From Atriophallophorus winterbourni (lineage: Eukaryota > Platyhelminthes > Trematoda > Plagiorchiida > Microphallidae), in contig JACCGJ010000337.1 in assembly GCA_013407085.1 (NCBI GenBank), forward strand, positions 1-64,000: 64,000 bases of DNA, given 5' to 3'. Numbering within the stretch: position 1 is the first letter of the stretch; every line of letters starts with the position of its first letter. The notes beneath the pieces were generated by a model. That model was not told the origin of the DNA, ran no database searches, and saw only the letters and a list, made by a program, of their open reading frames with translations. The position numbers and the translations under genes were made by a program. Positions 1 to 13,400 of this stretch are shown one piece after another.

Positions 1-99
1 CTGTCGATATATATTCTGGCAGGCGGTTCGAATGAGGAGTACAGTTAACTCCAATTACGACATATGGTGGCGGAAATGTTGGCCCGGAATGTAAGTTTG

Positions 100-375
100 A
101 GAGACTGAAACCAATTTTAAATAGTGGTCTGATTGGGTTGGTTGCCTTATGGATTATCCCGTATGTCACAGTTAGGTCACCTCGGATGCGCCTGCGCTCA
201 ATCTGAATCTAGACAATTGCTGTTCAAAGGATAGATTATATATTTCGGTAGCCATTTTCTCTGCCTTATGATACATGCTCACGAGTAGTGCGATGTCTTT
301 TTCCAACCCAAAGTTTACTTGGTATAGTACTCGACTGGGTATGTATTGACTTGCTTTGTCAATAGGTGAGCGGTA
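100..375 (+). repeat. Family D old interspersed repeat, copy 1
   Basis: Shares collinear blocks with 58105-58470, including the stretch around CGGATGCGCCTGCGCTC, the stretch around GCTGTTC, and CCTTATGATA...GAGTAG-GCGATG. By eye, well under 80% identity. No coding signal. Confidence 0.55.
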
Positions 376-590
376 AACGTCAGAAATTTCGTCATCGTCT
401 GGTTGTGCCTCGGATAAGCAGTAACGTGCATGGCCCTAGTGTGCACATGGATGACGCAACTATGCTAATTTGGCAGCGGACGTTGAGCACTCCACGAACT
501 AAATCAACGGCTTACACAGCAAGCAGGGTGTGCGACAAACCGGGGGATCTTGATTTCACCTGTATACTTGAAAGTTCAGTAGATCTAAGA

Positions 591-1817
591 CAGGGGGTGC
601 GCAACCTGCGGCCGTGAGAGGTATGATATGCGGCCGTTAGTAACGTACTTTTGCTCATGTTGACCGCTGTGTGATGCGACCTCGACCGCGTTCATCTGTA
701 TTGGGTTGCTGGGTGGTTACAGCAATGTTGTAGGCATAGCGACCACTGACTTAGGTCAAAGCCTTAAATCCTCATTGAAGATCGACTGGTGCATCATGAT
801 TTGGATTCACTTCCTCGCAGGCGGGTTCGATCGGATCTAATCCTAACTTTTACACGTGGTTTAATAATATTACCCATGAAAAGAAGGCGCACTTTGACTG
901 ATGAGAATAGGAAATTCAACGCCGAGTGGGAAGTTGATTACTTCGTGATTGAAACTGTCGACCATTGCATGATATGCCTTATATGTGAGCAGGTTTTAAA
1001 AACAATAAAAGTGGATAACGCCAGACAGCATTATCGTCGACATGAGAGCCACGCTTACGCTAAGATGGACAGTGAGTCAAGAAAAAATTGCGTTGAGAAC
1101 TTGAAGAAGAAATTGGAGCAGAGAAAAAACACGTTTCAGACATTTTTAAATAGAACGAATGTGCTAGTTGAAGCCTCGTACAAGGTGGCTCATATTCTCG
1201 GCACTGCAGGAAAATCATATTCGGACGGTGAACTTGTGAAAAAGTGTCTCGTGGAAGCTGTCAAATGCATTCATCCTGATAAAGAAAGTGATTTTGCTGC
1301 CATTCCACTCTCACGTGATACAATTCAGCGCCGGCAATGTACTATCGCTAAGCAATTAAAGCAGTCTCTAATGACGAAGGTAAGCCGCTCAAAAACTCTT
1401 TTTTCAACTTCGACTTCAAGAAGTTGACAATGAGCACACAAGATCATGTCACCCACTGAAAATTGCATGAGGTTTTGAATAAAATAAATCATTTATAAGT
1501 GTTAAATCAATCATTAATAAATGTGTTGTTTTTTCGACTGCATCCTAGTCTAGTCATCTACAGTATAATGGGAATTAAAGTATATTAAAGAGAATAAAAG
1601 AATCATTACAGTCACTTTACATGGAAACAAGTAAATGTATAGTTATTGCTTCACCGCTGGATTCATGTGATTTCATTGTTAGGAAATACAATTTAATGTA
1701 AAATCGAGTGTTACCACACTTGCAGACTTTTAGAATCAGGACGAAATATGTGCGGCCGTAGTCTCTGTGGAAAGAAAGGGGTTGTGGCCTGTTGGATAGA
1801 AAGTTTGCGCACCCCTG
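591..1817 (+). mobile_element. Internally deleted hAT transposon
   Basis: Ends are CAGGGGGTGCGCAACC and, on the other strand, CAGGGGTGCGCAAACTTT: imperfect inverted repeats of the hAT/Charlie kind, with GCGGCCG motifs inside both ends. Flanks are ATCTAAGA (583-590) and ATCTAAGC (1818-1825), an 8-bp target-site duplication with one change, as hAT elements make. The 1.23-kb body keeps only the N-terminal part of a transposase, so it cannot move by itself. Confidence 0.88.
876..1427 (+). pseudogene. hAT transposase N-terminal fragment
   Basis: About 183 residues read MKRRRTLTDENRKFNAEWEV, then a zinc finger with C-x2-C (CLIC) and H-x4-H (HYRRHESH), then SYSDGELVKKCLVEAVKCI and SLSRDTIQRR. This is the start of the Charlie/GTF2IRD2-like hAT transposase. 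The DDE core and dimerisation domain are missing: after QSLMTKVS the sequence jumps to unrelated codons and stops. Confidence 0.8.
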
Positions 1818-3139
1818 ATCTAAGCCAACTTAAGATTAAACAGGTTAATGGAATTGAAAACTGATCCCTGATCATACTGACATTTTCAACCTGGCAAGGC
1901 TTCTGGTTCTGAAGCGAAATGTTACCAAAATATGCTTTCACCAAATCATTACAAACGTTATTTTCATGAAGGCAATTTACATCTCCGTTACTTTCTGTAG
2001 AAGTTTATGTGGTTAAAGATGTATGATGAGGTGGGTTACGACCAACCCTCTTGATGTATTCTATTGCAACTAGAATTAACTTCGACACAAATGACGAGCA
2101 ACGCAAGTAGTGTATGAGACACATCTATTATACATGGAAACTTTAGCAATAGAATGTTGCTTCCTGTCAGCGTACTTATTGGGATTCTTGTCCGAAGCTA
2201 TTGTCTGCAGACGACTAAGGTTCTAAATTTTCGAAGCCTGAATTCAAGGACTGTTTAACAATCTTCGCAACTGTACCAGACAAAAAACAACGGTTGTACA
2301 TTGAAACTGTTGGTAGCGTAAATTATGACAGAAAGGCGTTCCCCATATTCGGATAAGCGGCTTTGCTGACCTTACACCTATGGGCTTCGTGGGGATGTGG
2401 CTTTCAGATGTAGTAATATCCCTATAATCCGACAGTAAAATACCAATGCTTCCGATCCTACCAGCATGAGTTAACCAATGGACAGCTCAAACTCGCAGTC
2501 CGGCCCAGCAAGTGCTCTGAATGCTCAATACAAGCGCCTAGTGCCCTTTTGATTCAATTACTATGCGAGCAATTTTCCCCGTCCTTTCACTAATATTTTG
2601 TTGATGACCAAGCAATTATTCAATATTCTGCGAATTATGAAGAATCAATTGAAGAAGAGGTACAAGACAAGAATCACTCGAAGCCACTGTTAAATAAGGT
2701 TCGTATAAGGAACCACGGGGTTCAAATACAGAATCACAGTGATTCTCGATGGAGCACACAAGGCACTTCGAAACGATTAATGGATAGTTCGACAAGAGGA
2801 TGCTGTGGTAATTCGGTCAACGCTCGATTACCGATTGAACGAAATTGACCATTCATGATTAGGATTCGCAGTCTATCGATTACTCGCTCATGAACACATT
2901 TCAATGTCTAGGTACTCCATAATTACTTTGTACATTGCTGATTAATCATATGAAATTCGTTTGCGATTTCTGTATTCCGACTGGGCCATTGCTCAGAACA
3001 ATAGAATTCATTCCAAAACCAGTTCAATGCCACCTAACCTATCAGATCAGCCTGGATAAACCGTGTTGGACCAATCAAACACACAGGCTTACTACAGACT
3101 GCTCAGTCAACCACATGTAGTGGATGAAATGCTGCTTAG

Positions 3140-3226
3140 CCAGGTTCCCCGTTCTGACGAAGCTTGTGTCCGAAGCTAAACGTTACCCGTAAAAGATCGA
3201 ACCGATTGCGAACGAATTTCTATCCA
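3140..3226 (-). repeat. Family B MITE fragment
   Basis: On the minus strand it reads GCAATCGG...GGGTAACGTTTAGCTTC...AAGCTTCGTCAGAA, the left inverted repeat and first internal block of the element at 17071. Confidence 0.6.
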
Positions 3227-3441
3227 CTATAATGACTAGTATCAAACACATGCTAGTCAACTGTTGATTCTGTCACATTAACAGGGGTAAAGACTCACCC
3301 TTAAAACGAGGAGCGTCCTGGGCACTTGAAGGACATAAATTATATTAAGCATCGGTCGGCGCGAAATCGATTGGCAAATCAGATCGAAGTGACAACCGGG
3401 ACAGATTTGTTGAGGTCATTGTTGTGGTCACGTGATTCACC

Positions 3442-3658
3442 TATGGTATGAAAGCACAAGCCTGATTCAGGCAAAGCGCCGCACATACAGAGACTGCACG
3501 TGGGTTAAAATACTGTCAGGTTTCCCAGGCTTAGACAGATATGAGGGAGGAAATAGAAACGGTAGTCAGACTCCAGCGTGTTTCAGAATGCAGCTCACTA
3601 CCGTCACGATGTTAGCCACAGAGCAGAGAAGTGCTGTACGATTGCACACCCGTGCACA
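3442..3658 (-). repeat. Family A short retroposon, near full length
   Basis: Reads TATGGTATGAAAGCACAAGC on the plus strand, so the element's 3' tail is at the low coordinate. Runs to the CGTGCAC 5' end. Confidence 0.85.
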
Positions 3659-4309
3659 ATGTGAGCTCTAGATGAGGTTAAGTGGGAATCTTACAGGGCG
3701 AAGGTCGATAAAGTCTCAAAGAGGTCCAAGATTGTTTCGGACGTGTACTTGAAAACACGTCACTAGCAGGATGATTCTTAGGAAGAACAGGCGTATTTAC
3801 CATGCACTAATACACGGTCGAGAACCTATGAACGCTTGATCAAGTGGCGTTCTTGAGTGAACGCTATTGGCGTCGGAACGGTTGACTTCAGGAATGAATC
3901 AAGGCGCAATCGACAAGGGGGTGACGAGGTTAATCTCGGACCGAGTGCCCTCGAGGCCTGTGCACAAAATGCAATCCTACCTCAACCCCACTAAATTAAG
4001 ACGAGCGTGAAAAACAAAACACGAGAGTTGAGCAAAATTGTATCGATGCGGATATTCGGTGCAGCAATAAAACAATATCATGATTGATTGATTGTCGCAA
4101 AAACAAATTTCGAAAGAAATACTTCTTCAGAAAAGATAAAACGTAAGTTAAAATAACAACTTGATGGGGCGAAAAGAATACAAAGCGATCATAAAAGAGA
4201 AAGCTGAAGAGAAAACAAAAAATGTTCGATGTCGGAGGATAACAATATGTGGGTGGGTGGGTGATTGTCATTATAAGTGAGCGCTTCCGTTCGTTGAACT
4301 TGTTCGGTG

Positions 4310-4486
4310 TTAGGGGTAGAAATAAGTAGAATCCGACGCGGTAAGTCGACGAGGCTCGCCCGCGTTGGAGTACAAATCGTGCAAGCAAATGTCACAACTC
4401 CAATGGGCGGGGAGGCGTGACAAAGGGACCGGCAAACAATCGACGTGGAACACGCGATCGCAATCACCGCAGAAAATCATTCGGCT
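4310..4486 (-). CDS. DPF: DPF exon 6: PHD2 and C-terminus
   Basis: Acceptor CCCCGTTTCAG, phase 0; stop TAA at 4312-4310. The 58 residues start SRMIFCGDCDRVFHVDCLPV and end PHD2 with HWSCDIC. Vertebrate DPF2 has an acidic FCDDCDRGYH at this place; here the first Asp is Gly (FCGDCDRVFH). The exon is missed by a plain ORF search because another frame is longer. Confidence 0.88.
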   Translation of the reverse strand, partial: SRMIFCGDCDRVFHVDCLPVPLSRLPAHWSCDICLHDLYSNAGEPRRLTASDSTYFYP

Positions 4487-7400
4487 CTGAAACGGGGTTT
4501 ATGGATCATCAAAAGTGGTCAAGCATAATTGTAGACAGATAAACAATGTATGTTCAGCATATCCACGCTCATCAGTACATCCGTAGGAAATCTTGCCACA
4601 TAGCCATGTAACTATAAAAACTTAAATAGATGGCGAAGATTATGACTTGAAAGGTTAGGGAACGCAAATAGAACCAGCGATTTCATGTCTAGTTGCCAAA
4701 GCCCGCATAGATTTATGAAAGCACAAGCCTGATCCAGGCCAAGTGCCGCCCAGTCAGAGATTGCGCATGGGCTGTGATACTGTCAGGTTGCCCAGGCCTA
4801 GACAACAAATTGCACTTCAATCGATCCGCTAAGCGGCGAGATATTCTTGATTATGATAAGAACAGCACTAGTCTAATCACATCGACTAATTAATGGTGTA
4901 TTTTCGAAGAAGCCGTGAAATTCCGCTGTGGGCCTTCAGTTTTTCTTTCTGCTTGGGCTACGGAATCTCGTTTAATTAGAAGTGCTGTTAATTCGTGATT
5001 GGGGGGTCTACGGATGTGCAGTCGCGCAGTTATGTCTGTGCTGCGCGCCAACATCGTGGCTAAATTGATTGGCCAACCGGTATTGAGCTGCAATGCGAAC
5101 ACGCGGGAGGTCTCACTAAAGCAGTTTCCTGTCTATTTCTTCCTTAATATCTGTCTAGGCCTGGGCAACTTGGACAGTTAAATCTTAGCCCACGTGGTAG
5201 CCTCTGACGATGCACTTGCCTGGATCTGGCTTGTGTTTCAACACACATTCACATTTACGACATCGTATCAGTGCCTTTGCATAAAAATGCATGCTCGACT
5301 AACTTGCTGGGCGATAATGAAACCCAATTATGCTGTGTTGTAGCGCAAGGAGCAACGAGAGTGTGGCATATATCACGCCTTACTCATCCACAGAAGAGGA
5401 ATGTTGTTCAAGTGTTTTAGCCGAAAGTTAAGCTGCTCAAACGTGTGTGTGCGCTCTGACTGTCTAGAATGGATTCAAAGCCTTTTCATCATTTTAAACA
5501 TTATTCAATTGCTATTGTTATGTGACAGACAATCATGGATCGACGTAAGGCCATTTTGCTGATGATGGTGATGTTAAGGGAAGTTGTTTCGAAAATAAAA
5601 TTATAGAGATATAAATGCACCACCACAAATATGGCTAGATAGAAGCGACAATGCAATCATGTAGCTTACTTCCTGTTCAGGGGATCCACAGAGCCAACAA
5701 GATTTACAATCGATACATTGCCAAGGGTAGCGCATCGCGTTATCGATCACGTGGTTCGGTAAATGCAAACAAGAAAAATGTGCCCAAGTCGCACAACGGG
5801 AGCAGCGGAGTAGGCCTTCTGGGCGTCCCAGGTGTGGATTCATGCGGTCATCCCCTAAACAATAGACGCAACTGGGTGCCGTCTGGATGGGGACGTGAGA
5901 CGGATTAACGCGGTCTGGACAACGCTGGCGTTCCAACCGTCGTTGACTTGGTGTCATACGGGATGATGGCGCCGCAGAATAGGAGGGTTGGAATGACATC
6001 GGGTAAATGCTTTGCTGTGTAGCCCAAGACGTACTCACGAAAGAACTCTCCGGAAGCCGTTGTATTGAGCGTTGCATTTCAGCTGAGTCATCGATATGCG
6101 GATTTGGCAAATGGGAATACATGGCATCAACCGGTGATTTCATATCTGCGGAGAACACACCTGACATACGGCCGACAGGTCGTGAGGCGACAGCTCGACC
6201 ACTATTCAAATAAGACGCATGATCCAACGAACTCGTCAATTGGCCTCGAAGACCATCTATGGGATTGTATAAATGCACAATGAGAATGCGGTAACACATC
6301 TTATAAAACACGGGAACAGAGTTGTGAGCATACCTCCTCCTCCTCCTCCTCCATACTTCTCAATGTTACTGGTTACTTGTGAGTGAGAGACTGTGGGTGT
6401 ATCGACCGCTGGCCCACCACTACCCGTCTTGCTTTTTTCGAGATCGGATGCACGTGGTGGTCTCCCGTTTCGAACGTCCGTCGAGGTGACTGAAACAATC
6501 GATGTGGCTTGTGAATACTAAATGAACAAGGTGTTCTTGAAAAACGACTGTTTCAAAACAACTTTCTGTCATTTCGCTGCTTTTATTTGGATAAAAGCGC
6601 AACTCCTATTCACCGCTGTATGATCGTTGTCAGGGAAACCCGTCCTGTACAACACTGCCAGGAAAGTGGAGATGTAACTCAAAAATGATCGGATATATAA
6701 ACCGCTGTGAATCATGCAATGTTATGTGACTGTCGGGTCGATAGCACTGCCATATGCTAAAGTGTCGTGTGGAACACAGCCTCTGAAATATTCTAAAAGA
6801 ACCATAAATACTTGCATATTCTAGGGGTGCAGTTGGTTTATTCGCTGTAATCGAAATTCCAAAGTTTGTCATAGCCGGGATGGCAGTGGAGATAAGCTCC
6901 CACTGATTATAAAATGCTCCCATATGGCGCGCGTCTCAAATAGCCTCTGACAACCAAGTCCAGCTTCTGGCCTGCACGAGTGGCTACCCGAGCCCGGCGG
7001 AACTGCTTCTACCAACAGGAGAGGGGGTGAGGGCGAATGACTGGCGCCTGAAAACCAGTTTGCTTCGGGCAGATGGAGCTCGTTAGCCTGGGATGGCATT
7101 TCATCTAAGGGAAGGAAAACCCTGATTTTCAAACTCCGCTGCCTTGCGGGATACGCGATCGCGAGAAAACCCTGAGGAAAAATCTGGAACGGTTAGTTGG
7201 TGCATACCACCTCTTTCTGGCAACACCCTGATGCCTTGCAGGCCGCACTTGGTTGTGCAAAGGTTAGAGAAGCTGACTCGAAGAAACCTCGAGTGGTGCT
7301 GGGGACGCCGCTTTGTACCCGAATTCCCAAGAATCTTCATTGAAGCCGACTCATCCCCCGAGGAGAAAGTCGCACAAAAGTAAAGTAAGTAAAGTGATCG

Positions 7401-10400
7401 AAATTCCGCATTCGCATAACAACTAATGTGTTCACTAGAGAATAAACCATCAGGAGAATCGAAAAAAGGCAGTCAGGAAAATCATACTGAATCACAAATC
7501 AATATCAAGTCAGAGAAATTAGTTCAGTCAACTGGAGGAGCCAGAAACAGCAAAGTTAGTCGAAAATAACACAAAGTTAAAGTACAACACTCTCCGGTGG
7601 ACAAAATCCTCTATGGCGCTTCGTATTAATGGAACCGGGGATAAGCGACTTGATGGGGAAAAATGTCACGTGACAAGTAAAAATCGAATATAATTTGAAC
7701 CCAAACGTTTCTGAAACAAGGTTGCGAACGAACGAATCACCTTTGTGCCGTCTGGGTCTTCCACCGCGTAAACCTCCGCCAATACCACGCTCTTCACCCA
7801 CTGGAACAACCAGCCGAGAGGCTGACGCGGAAATCGGATTCTTCGGTGTGTAACCTGAATGTTGACTGTGATAGTGATATCGAAGGCCCGCGGTGGATCG
7901 ATAACGCGAAGCACACACTTCGCATACAAAGAACGTCACCGTTGTCGTTGCTGTGGTCGTAACAGGTGGCGTAGCGAATTGCTCTTGAGCAGTAGGAGTT
8001 CGAATAGGTGTATGACGGTTACTTGCATAGATTTGATGGTCGATAAATGATTCGCGATAGGAAGCTTTCGGAAGAGCGGACGGTGCATAGGGTGCACGTG
8101 AGTTTGATTGGACTGTGCTAGAATATTGAACGTCACCAGAAGTGGATGCGTGATACACAGCGGAGCTGGGGATGACTCCAGAGACGGTGGACGATGACAA
8201 CAAATGAGGCATCCCTTGTCTATTAGAACCAATCGTTTGGTCCATGAAGCTGCGGTTCGTGGTGTGAATGCTGGTGTCGTGATCTACAACCACATTACAA
8301 CTGGATTCGGGTAGCATAGCAGGGTCACTCGTGTTGTTGATGGTTCCCTCCGACGAATAAGGGTGATGAGCCGTATGCTCCACGCGACCATACGGATCAG
8401 GATAGTCACGATCATTCACAGAAAGCATGGAATTCGGCTGGAACCCAGGTTCTTGGCACGAGAACCAATGATCTAAAATGAAAGAAAGATCGATATACGT
8501 CAAGATGCGTGCATGTGGCCAATCGTCAAACTGGCGGTGAAACAATTGAGCAAAAAGTGTTTACCATCACTGGAACTTTCCCGTTCTTTGGACAATCGCG
8601 GCGTTTTGATTTTGCACACAGAGTGAATACGGCCGCCACGACGAGCACCAACCGCAGCAGCAGAAGTCTCAGATACATCGGAGGTCCGGAAATCGGTTCG
8701 CAGCTGTCAAACATGCAAGTATGGTAGTACAGGCAGTACAAATTTTGTACGTGATAATTTTACGCAATCAGATTGAACTTTGGGCGCTGACCTTCCGCTG
8801 AGAGGAATGGAACTTGTGTTCTATCTGTCCATCGATGGGAATATGCGTTAATAAATAACCACGATCAGAATGTCTACCGAAATTTCCTATGCTGTCTAGC
8901 TTTCGGCTCTATGATAGTACACGATCCGAATAAACGATGAAAAAGTGAGTGGCATACGAATTACTGCAGATAACATCAATTAGAAGCAAGCTCCCATCTC
9001 GAACAGTGTTTCATAATCTTGCATTTTGTCAAGTTGAGTGGCGAGGAAAGCTTGTTATGATGTAGGAAAGCCACGAGGAAACTGTCGTGCTGCTGTCGCT
9101 GTAGTCGATACGTGATCGATCAAGGAGTAGGCGTCTTATTCTAGTGTGTCTATGCCTAATGTTTTACAGGTTCGGTATCTTTTTATGACTCACCTTCACC
9201 AATCTATTAAGGATTTTATCGTGTCATGTTTGTACGGCAGTTAAGCACTCGGCACTTGCTAAAGCTTTAAAACTGTGCACGGATATGTAATCGTGCAGTA
9301 CTTTGTGCTGTGCGGCTAACATCGTGCTAAATTGATTGTCCGCCCATAGTGAGCTGCATGCTGAAACAGGCTGGAGACTCACTACCATTTCTATTTCTAT
9401 TTTCTTCCTCATATCTGTCTAGACCTGGGCAACCTGACAGTATCCTGTATGTATGTATGTATGAAAGCGCAAGCCTGATCCAGGCAAAGTGCCGTACAGT
9501 CAGAGACTGCACGTGGGCTGAGATACTGTCAGGTTGCCCAGGCCTAGACAGATATGACAAAAGAAATAGAAATGGTAGTGAGACTCCAGCGTGTATTCGC
9601 ATGCAGCTCACTACCGGCGGCCAATCAATTTAGCACGGTGTTAGCCGCACAGCACAGAAGTACGGCAGGATTGCACATCCGTGACAGTATCTTAGCCCAC
9701 GTGCAGTCTCCGACTTTGGTTGGATCAGACTTGTGCTTTCATACCATACCATAAAACTGTCCATTGTAATGATAACGACCCTCCCAAGAGTAATGATCTA
9801 AAAATGGGTTAGAATTAATAAAAAACGAAGCACGAACTTCGATCAGTGTGCGTTATTGATATCAAAAATGGTTTATCGAGACTGCATGCATTTCGAATAG
9901 AATTTAAGTTTATAAACTCTGACCAAATTTTAAGAAACCAACCTTTTCTTGGACAGTCGCCTGAAAATGTCGTCCTCGAAGCCGTCTATCAGAGAACCGG
10001 ATCCTTGACACAGATAAGCTGGAACCACGTCTACAATGAATGCCTCTACGACGATGGCTCCGCGCCGATAAAGTAGACCGTTCAAATGCGGATCGACGTC
10101 CTCTGGGCTGGACCCATTCGACGTCGTCGTCATCATCATCAAGGTCATCCTCTTCAAAATCCTCCGTTTCATCGTCCATCACTGTTCCAACACCGCTCTC
10201 TGTCAAGGCGGGGTCGTCGATATCATCAGACTCGTCATCCAATTCATAAGCCCTCAACTGGGTTCCTTCCGCTGACAGTTTGGCCCCCTCGTCTTCTATC
10301 TTTACATCCACAGATGATCCTTCTTCGGTGCGTTTCGAGACAATCCCCTCTGTGGATTGAAGACTGTCCTCAGTGTGGCTAACTGTTTCACCAGACGGTA

Positions 10401-13400
10401 GCTCCTCAGAAATTTCATCGGTTATTGAATCATCCCTACTGACTGGTGCAGAACGCCGATCAGAGGAGCCTGGGTCGCGGCGAGTGATAGCAGGATATTG
10501 AAGTTTGCCCGGCATCGGCAGTCCGCCAGAGGACGTAGAGAAGTTTGAGTTCCGCGAAAGATTGAATGGTTCCAAGTGCGAGGCAAGGCTAGTTGGTACG
10601 GGGAGGTTAGCCCATGCGAAAGCCTTTTTGGCCACCGCGTGATCTAAATCGAAACAACAAACACTCACAGAATGATTCGAAGACAGTGGACTAACTTAAA
10701 AGGGGGCAATAAAAGGTCTTATTCGAGATATGATTAAAGTTCGACTGTTCGTTAAATACGAATCACCATAAATTGCTAGAATGACGAGAAAGAAACCAAA
10801 TGTATCACTCGCGTTTATTAATTGGCGTTTTCATTGATTGACCATTTCTAACTCAAACTTGGTTTCACGTGTGAAATTCCAATCGGGTACGAATCGGACC
10901 ATTTGCTGTTTCTGGTTTTTATCGATCTGTTAAAGAGCGAACAACCGAACGGGTATACGGCTGGATCTACGAGCGTCAGCAACCTCGGACAACATGCACA
11001 CATACACATACGCACACTCACACAATATGAGCGTTGAGCCAAAGCAGAAAAACAAAACTGATGCATATCGATCCGTTTGGCGGGGTGAGTAACTCGGGTC
11101 AATCTTGAGAACAGAGATATGGTGAAGCGACATAGCATCCTAGTTGACAGATCGATAAGTAACATAAGTAACGAAAGGAGAATAGATAAATCAAGCTAAG
11201 GCAAGCGTAGCTGCAACTGAACGAATCAATGGTCTCTCAAACTCGCTCGACGGCAAAGCGTGGTTTCAAATGAAGTCGGTGTTTTGGTCATTCACTGGTG
11301 GTAGCAAAATTTTGTAACAAATACACCCATGTGCCTTGGGCCTCCTCCTGTCGGATGTTCTACAGGTCATGTGAGCGGTATACTCTAACCGCTCAGCGCA
11401 AAGGACGAGTAAAGAAGCGTCAAGTCTATATCAAGCGAACCACGGGTTCGGCGCGCAGTCAGAGCGAAAAATGGGGAATACAGTTACAGCGAAACCGAAT
11501 GAGTTGTCATCATTATGCCACCGGAATGGAAATAAGCAGTTATTTTGATATTCAGTAATGCCTCAGAACTAATAAGTGCGAACGTTAGGCAAAGCAAAGT
11601 AAATTCAAGTTATCGCACTCGGACCTGTCAACTAACAAATCGTTATCGATACTGAGATGCAATAATAATACAAACGAACCTGATGACGGCAAACAGCCAG
11701 AAGCCGGTAGTGTTATGTAAGGGATGGAGATGTGAGCACCAAAATATATTGGACATACCAACCTGTATTTTGTGTAAATCATGGATAATTTGTCCGTTCT
11801 CCGTACAGCCGAGGTCAATCAACGTATTCACGTATCGCAACAGCTTACGTCTTGGAGGTCTCCTGCAGTTCGGAAGGCCAATCCATTAATTGGATTCGCA
11901 CCCTACTTCGCATGAGTCTTAACAATCCGATATTTCATAAAGGGCTTTACCCAATGCACAAGCACGCTGTCCAGGTTCAGATTGTGGCCGTTCGCTAGAA
12001 AGAATTGAGCTATGGCTGAACCTCGGATTAATGATTACTATTCGTGGGTGCTGAGTTTCCTAGTGGTTTGCCCGAAGGCATAAACAGCCATTGCATTTTA
12101 TTTGTTTCAAAATTAATTGCTTGTTGAATCGCAAGCAACATAATCTTGAGATAAGTCAATACAGAACGACGTCCAGAGTTTTCATGGGTAGCTATTATTA
12201 ACGCCTTCCTCAAAATGGCTTCGGGTGTCTCTATGATATGCGGTGTACAGCACAGCACCCTTAACCTAAGTAAATAGTATTCTGGTCTGATCAAACAGGG
12301 TAACTGCTACATATTTCTTGTTTCAGTCTTTAAAAGAGCAAACTCCTCATGGATCTAAATAGGGCAGGAAGGTAATTAAGAAGCAAGATGGGAAGTGTCT
12401 TATTACAAGAATCAATTTTCTGCTACCCAAATTACATGATCCAATTTATTTCAAGTAGTTAGACAACGCGCGGATTGCCGTTACACCCAGGAACTTGAGG
12501 GTTTGGGTCTAGGCCTGGGCAACCTGACAGTATCGTGTGTCTATGACTGTGCGGCACTTTGCCTGGATCAGGCTTGTGCTTTCATACCATACCGTCAAGG
12601 GTATTAAGGTTACTTGAAAGCAACTGATATTTTAGTTCAGATTAGGTTCGGAGACCCGCAGACGAGACAGAGATTATAATCATGTTCGCAGCTACTCAAA
12701 TAGGTCCGATTTAATCTGAATGAAAGAGAACTGCCTCATGAGCATTGCCCAATAAAGAGACAGATTCTTCATGAAGATAATACTCCGTGTTTATAGATCA
12801 GGTATCTATTAACCAGATCTATATAAAATGCCGGTTTCGTAAACCGTGATTAAAAGGGTGTTAAAGCGCCGATAAATGAATGGCAACCATTGTAAACCAA
12901 AACTTACACAACTCAGCTGTTATACCGGACGAGCTCAAAATAGTTTGTAAATTGTACCAGAGACGATCCGCTGTCAATCGACGCCGTTTCGCGGGACTAA
13001 CCGGATTCAATGTCCAACGGAAGCGATTATACCGAATGCAACCTTGTGCCATGAAATCCAAGGAATCAAGGAATCTATAAANNNNNNNNNNNNNNNNNNN
13101 NNNNNNNNNNNNNNNNNNNNNNNNNNNNNNNNNNNNNNNNNNNNNNNNNNNNNNNNNNNNNNNNNNNNNNNNNNNNNNNNNNNNNNNNNNNNNNNNNNNN
13201 NNNNNNNNNNNNNNNNNNNNNNNNNNNNNNNNNNNNNNNNNNNNNNNNNNNNNNNNNNNNNNNNNNNNNNNNNNNNNNNNNNNNNNNNNNNNNNNNNNNN
13301 NNNNNNNNNNNNNNNNNNNNNNNNNNNNNNNNNNNNNNNNNNNNNNNNNNNNNNNNNNNNNNNNNNNNNNNNNNNNNNNNNNNNNNNNNNNNNNNNNNNN

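Larger units (their letters stand above)
1818..4309. other. Intergenic and 3' flank of DPF, no gene seen
   Basis: AT-rich sequence with only short chance ORFs. Contents recognised are a family B fragment (about 3140-3226) and a family A copy (3442-3658). The 3' UTR of DPF should lie in its upper part. Confidence 0.6.

Noticed and set aside
4189..4467. 92-codon and 130-codon minus-strand frames over the end of DPF
   Set aside because: They are shadow frames; the spliced frame 4486-4310 encodes PHD2 with all ligands.
9327..9754. Overlapping 60-95 codon frames with SRPGQPDSI / GCPGLDRY patterns, also at 3432, 19245, 23067, 36278, 39347, 59645 and 61124
   Set aside because: These are translations of the family A retroposon on either strand. 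The same peptide recurring at many loci reflects the repeat, not a gene family.
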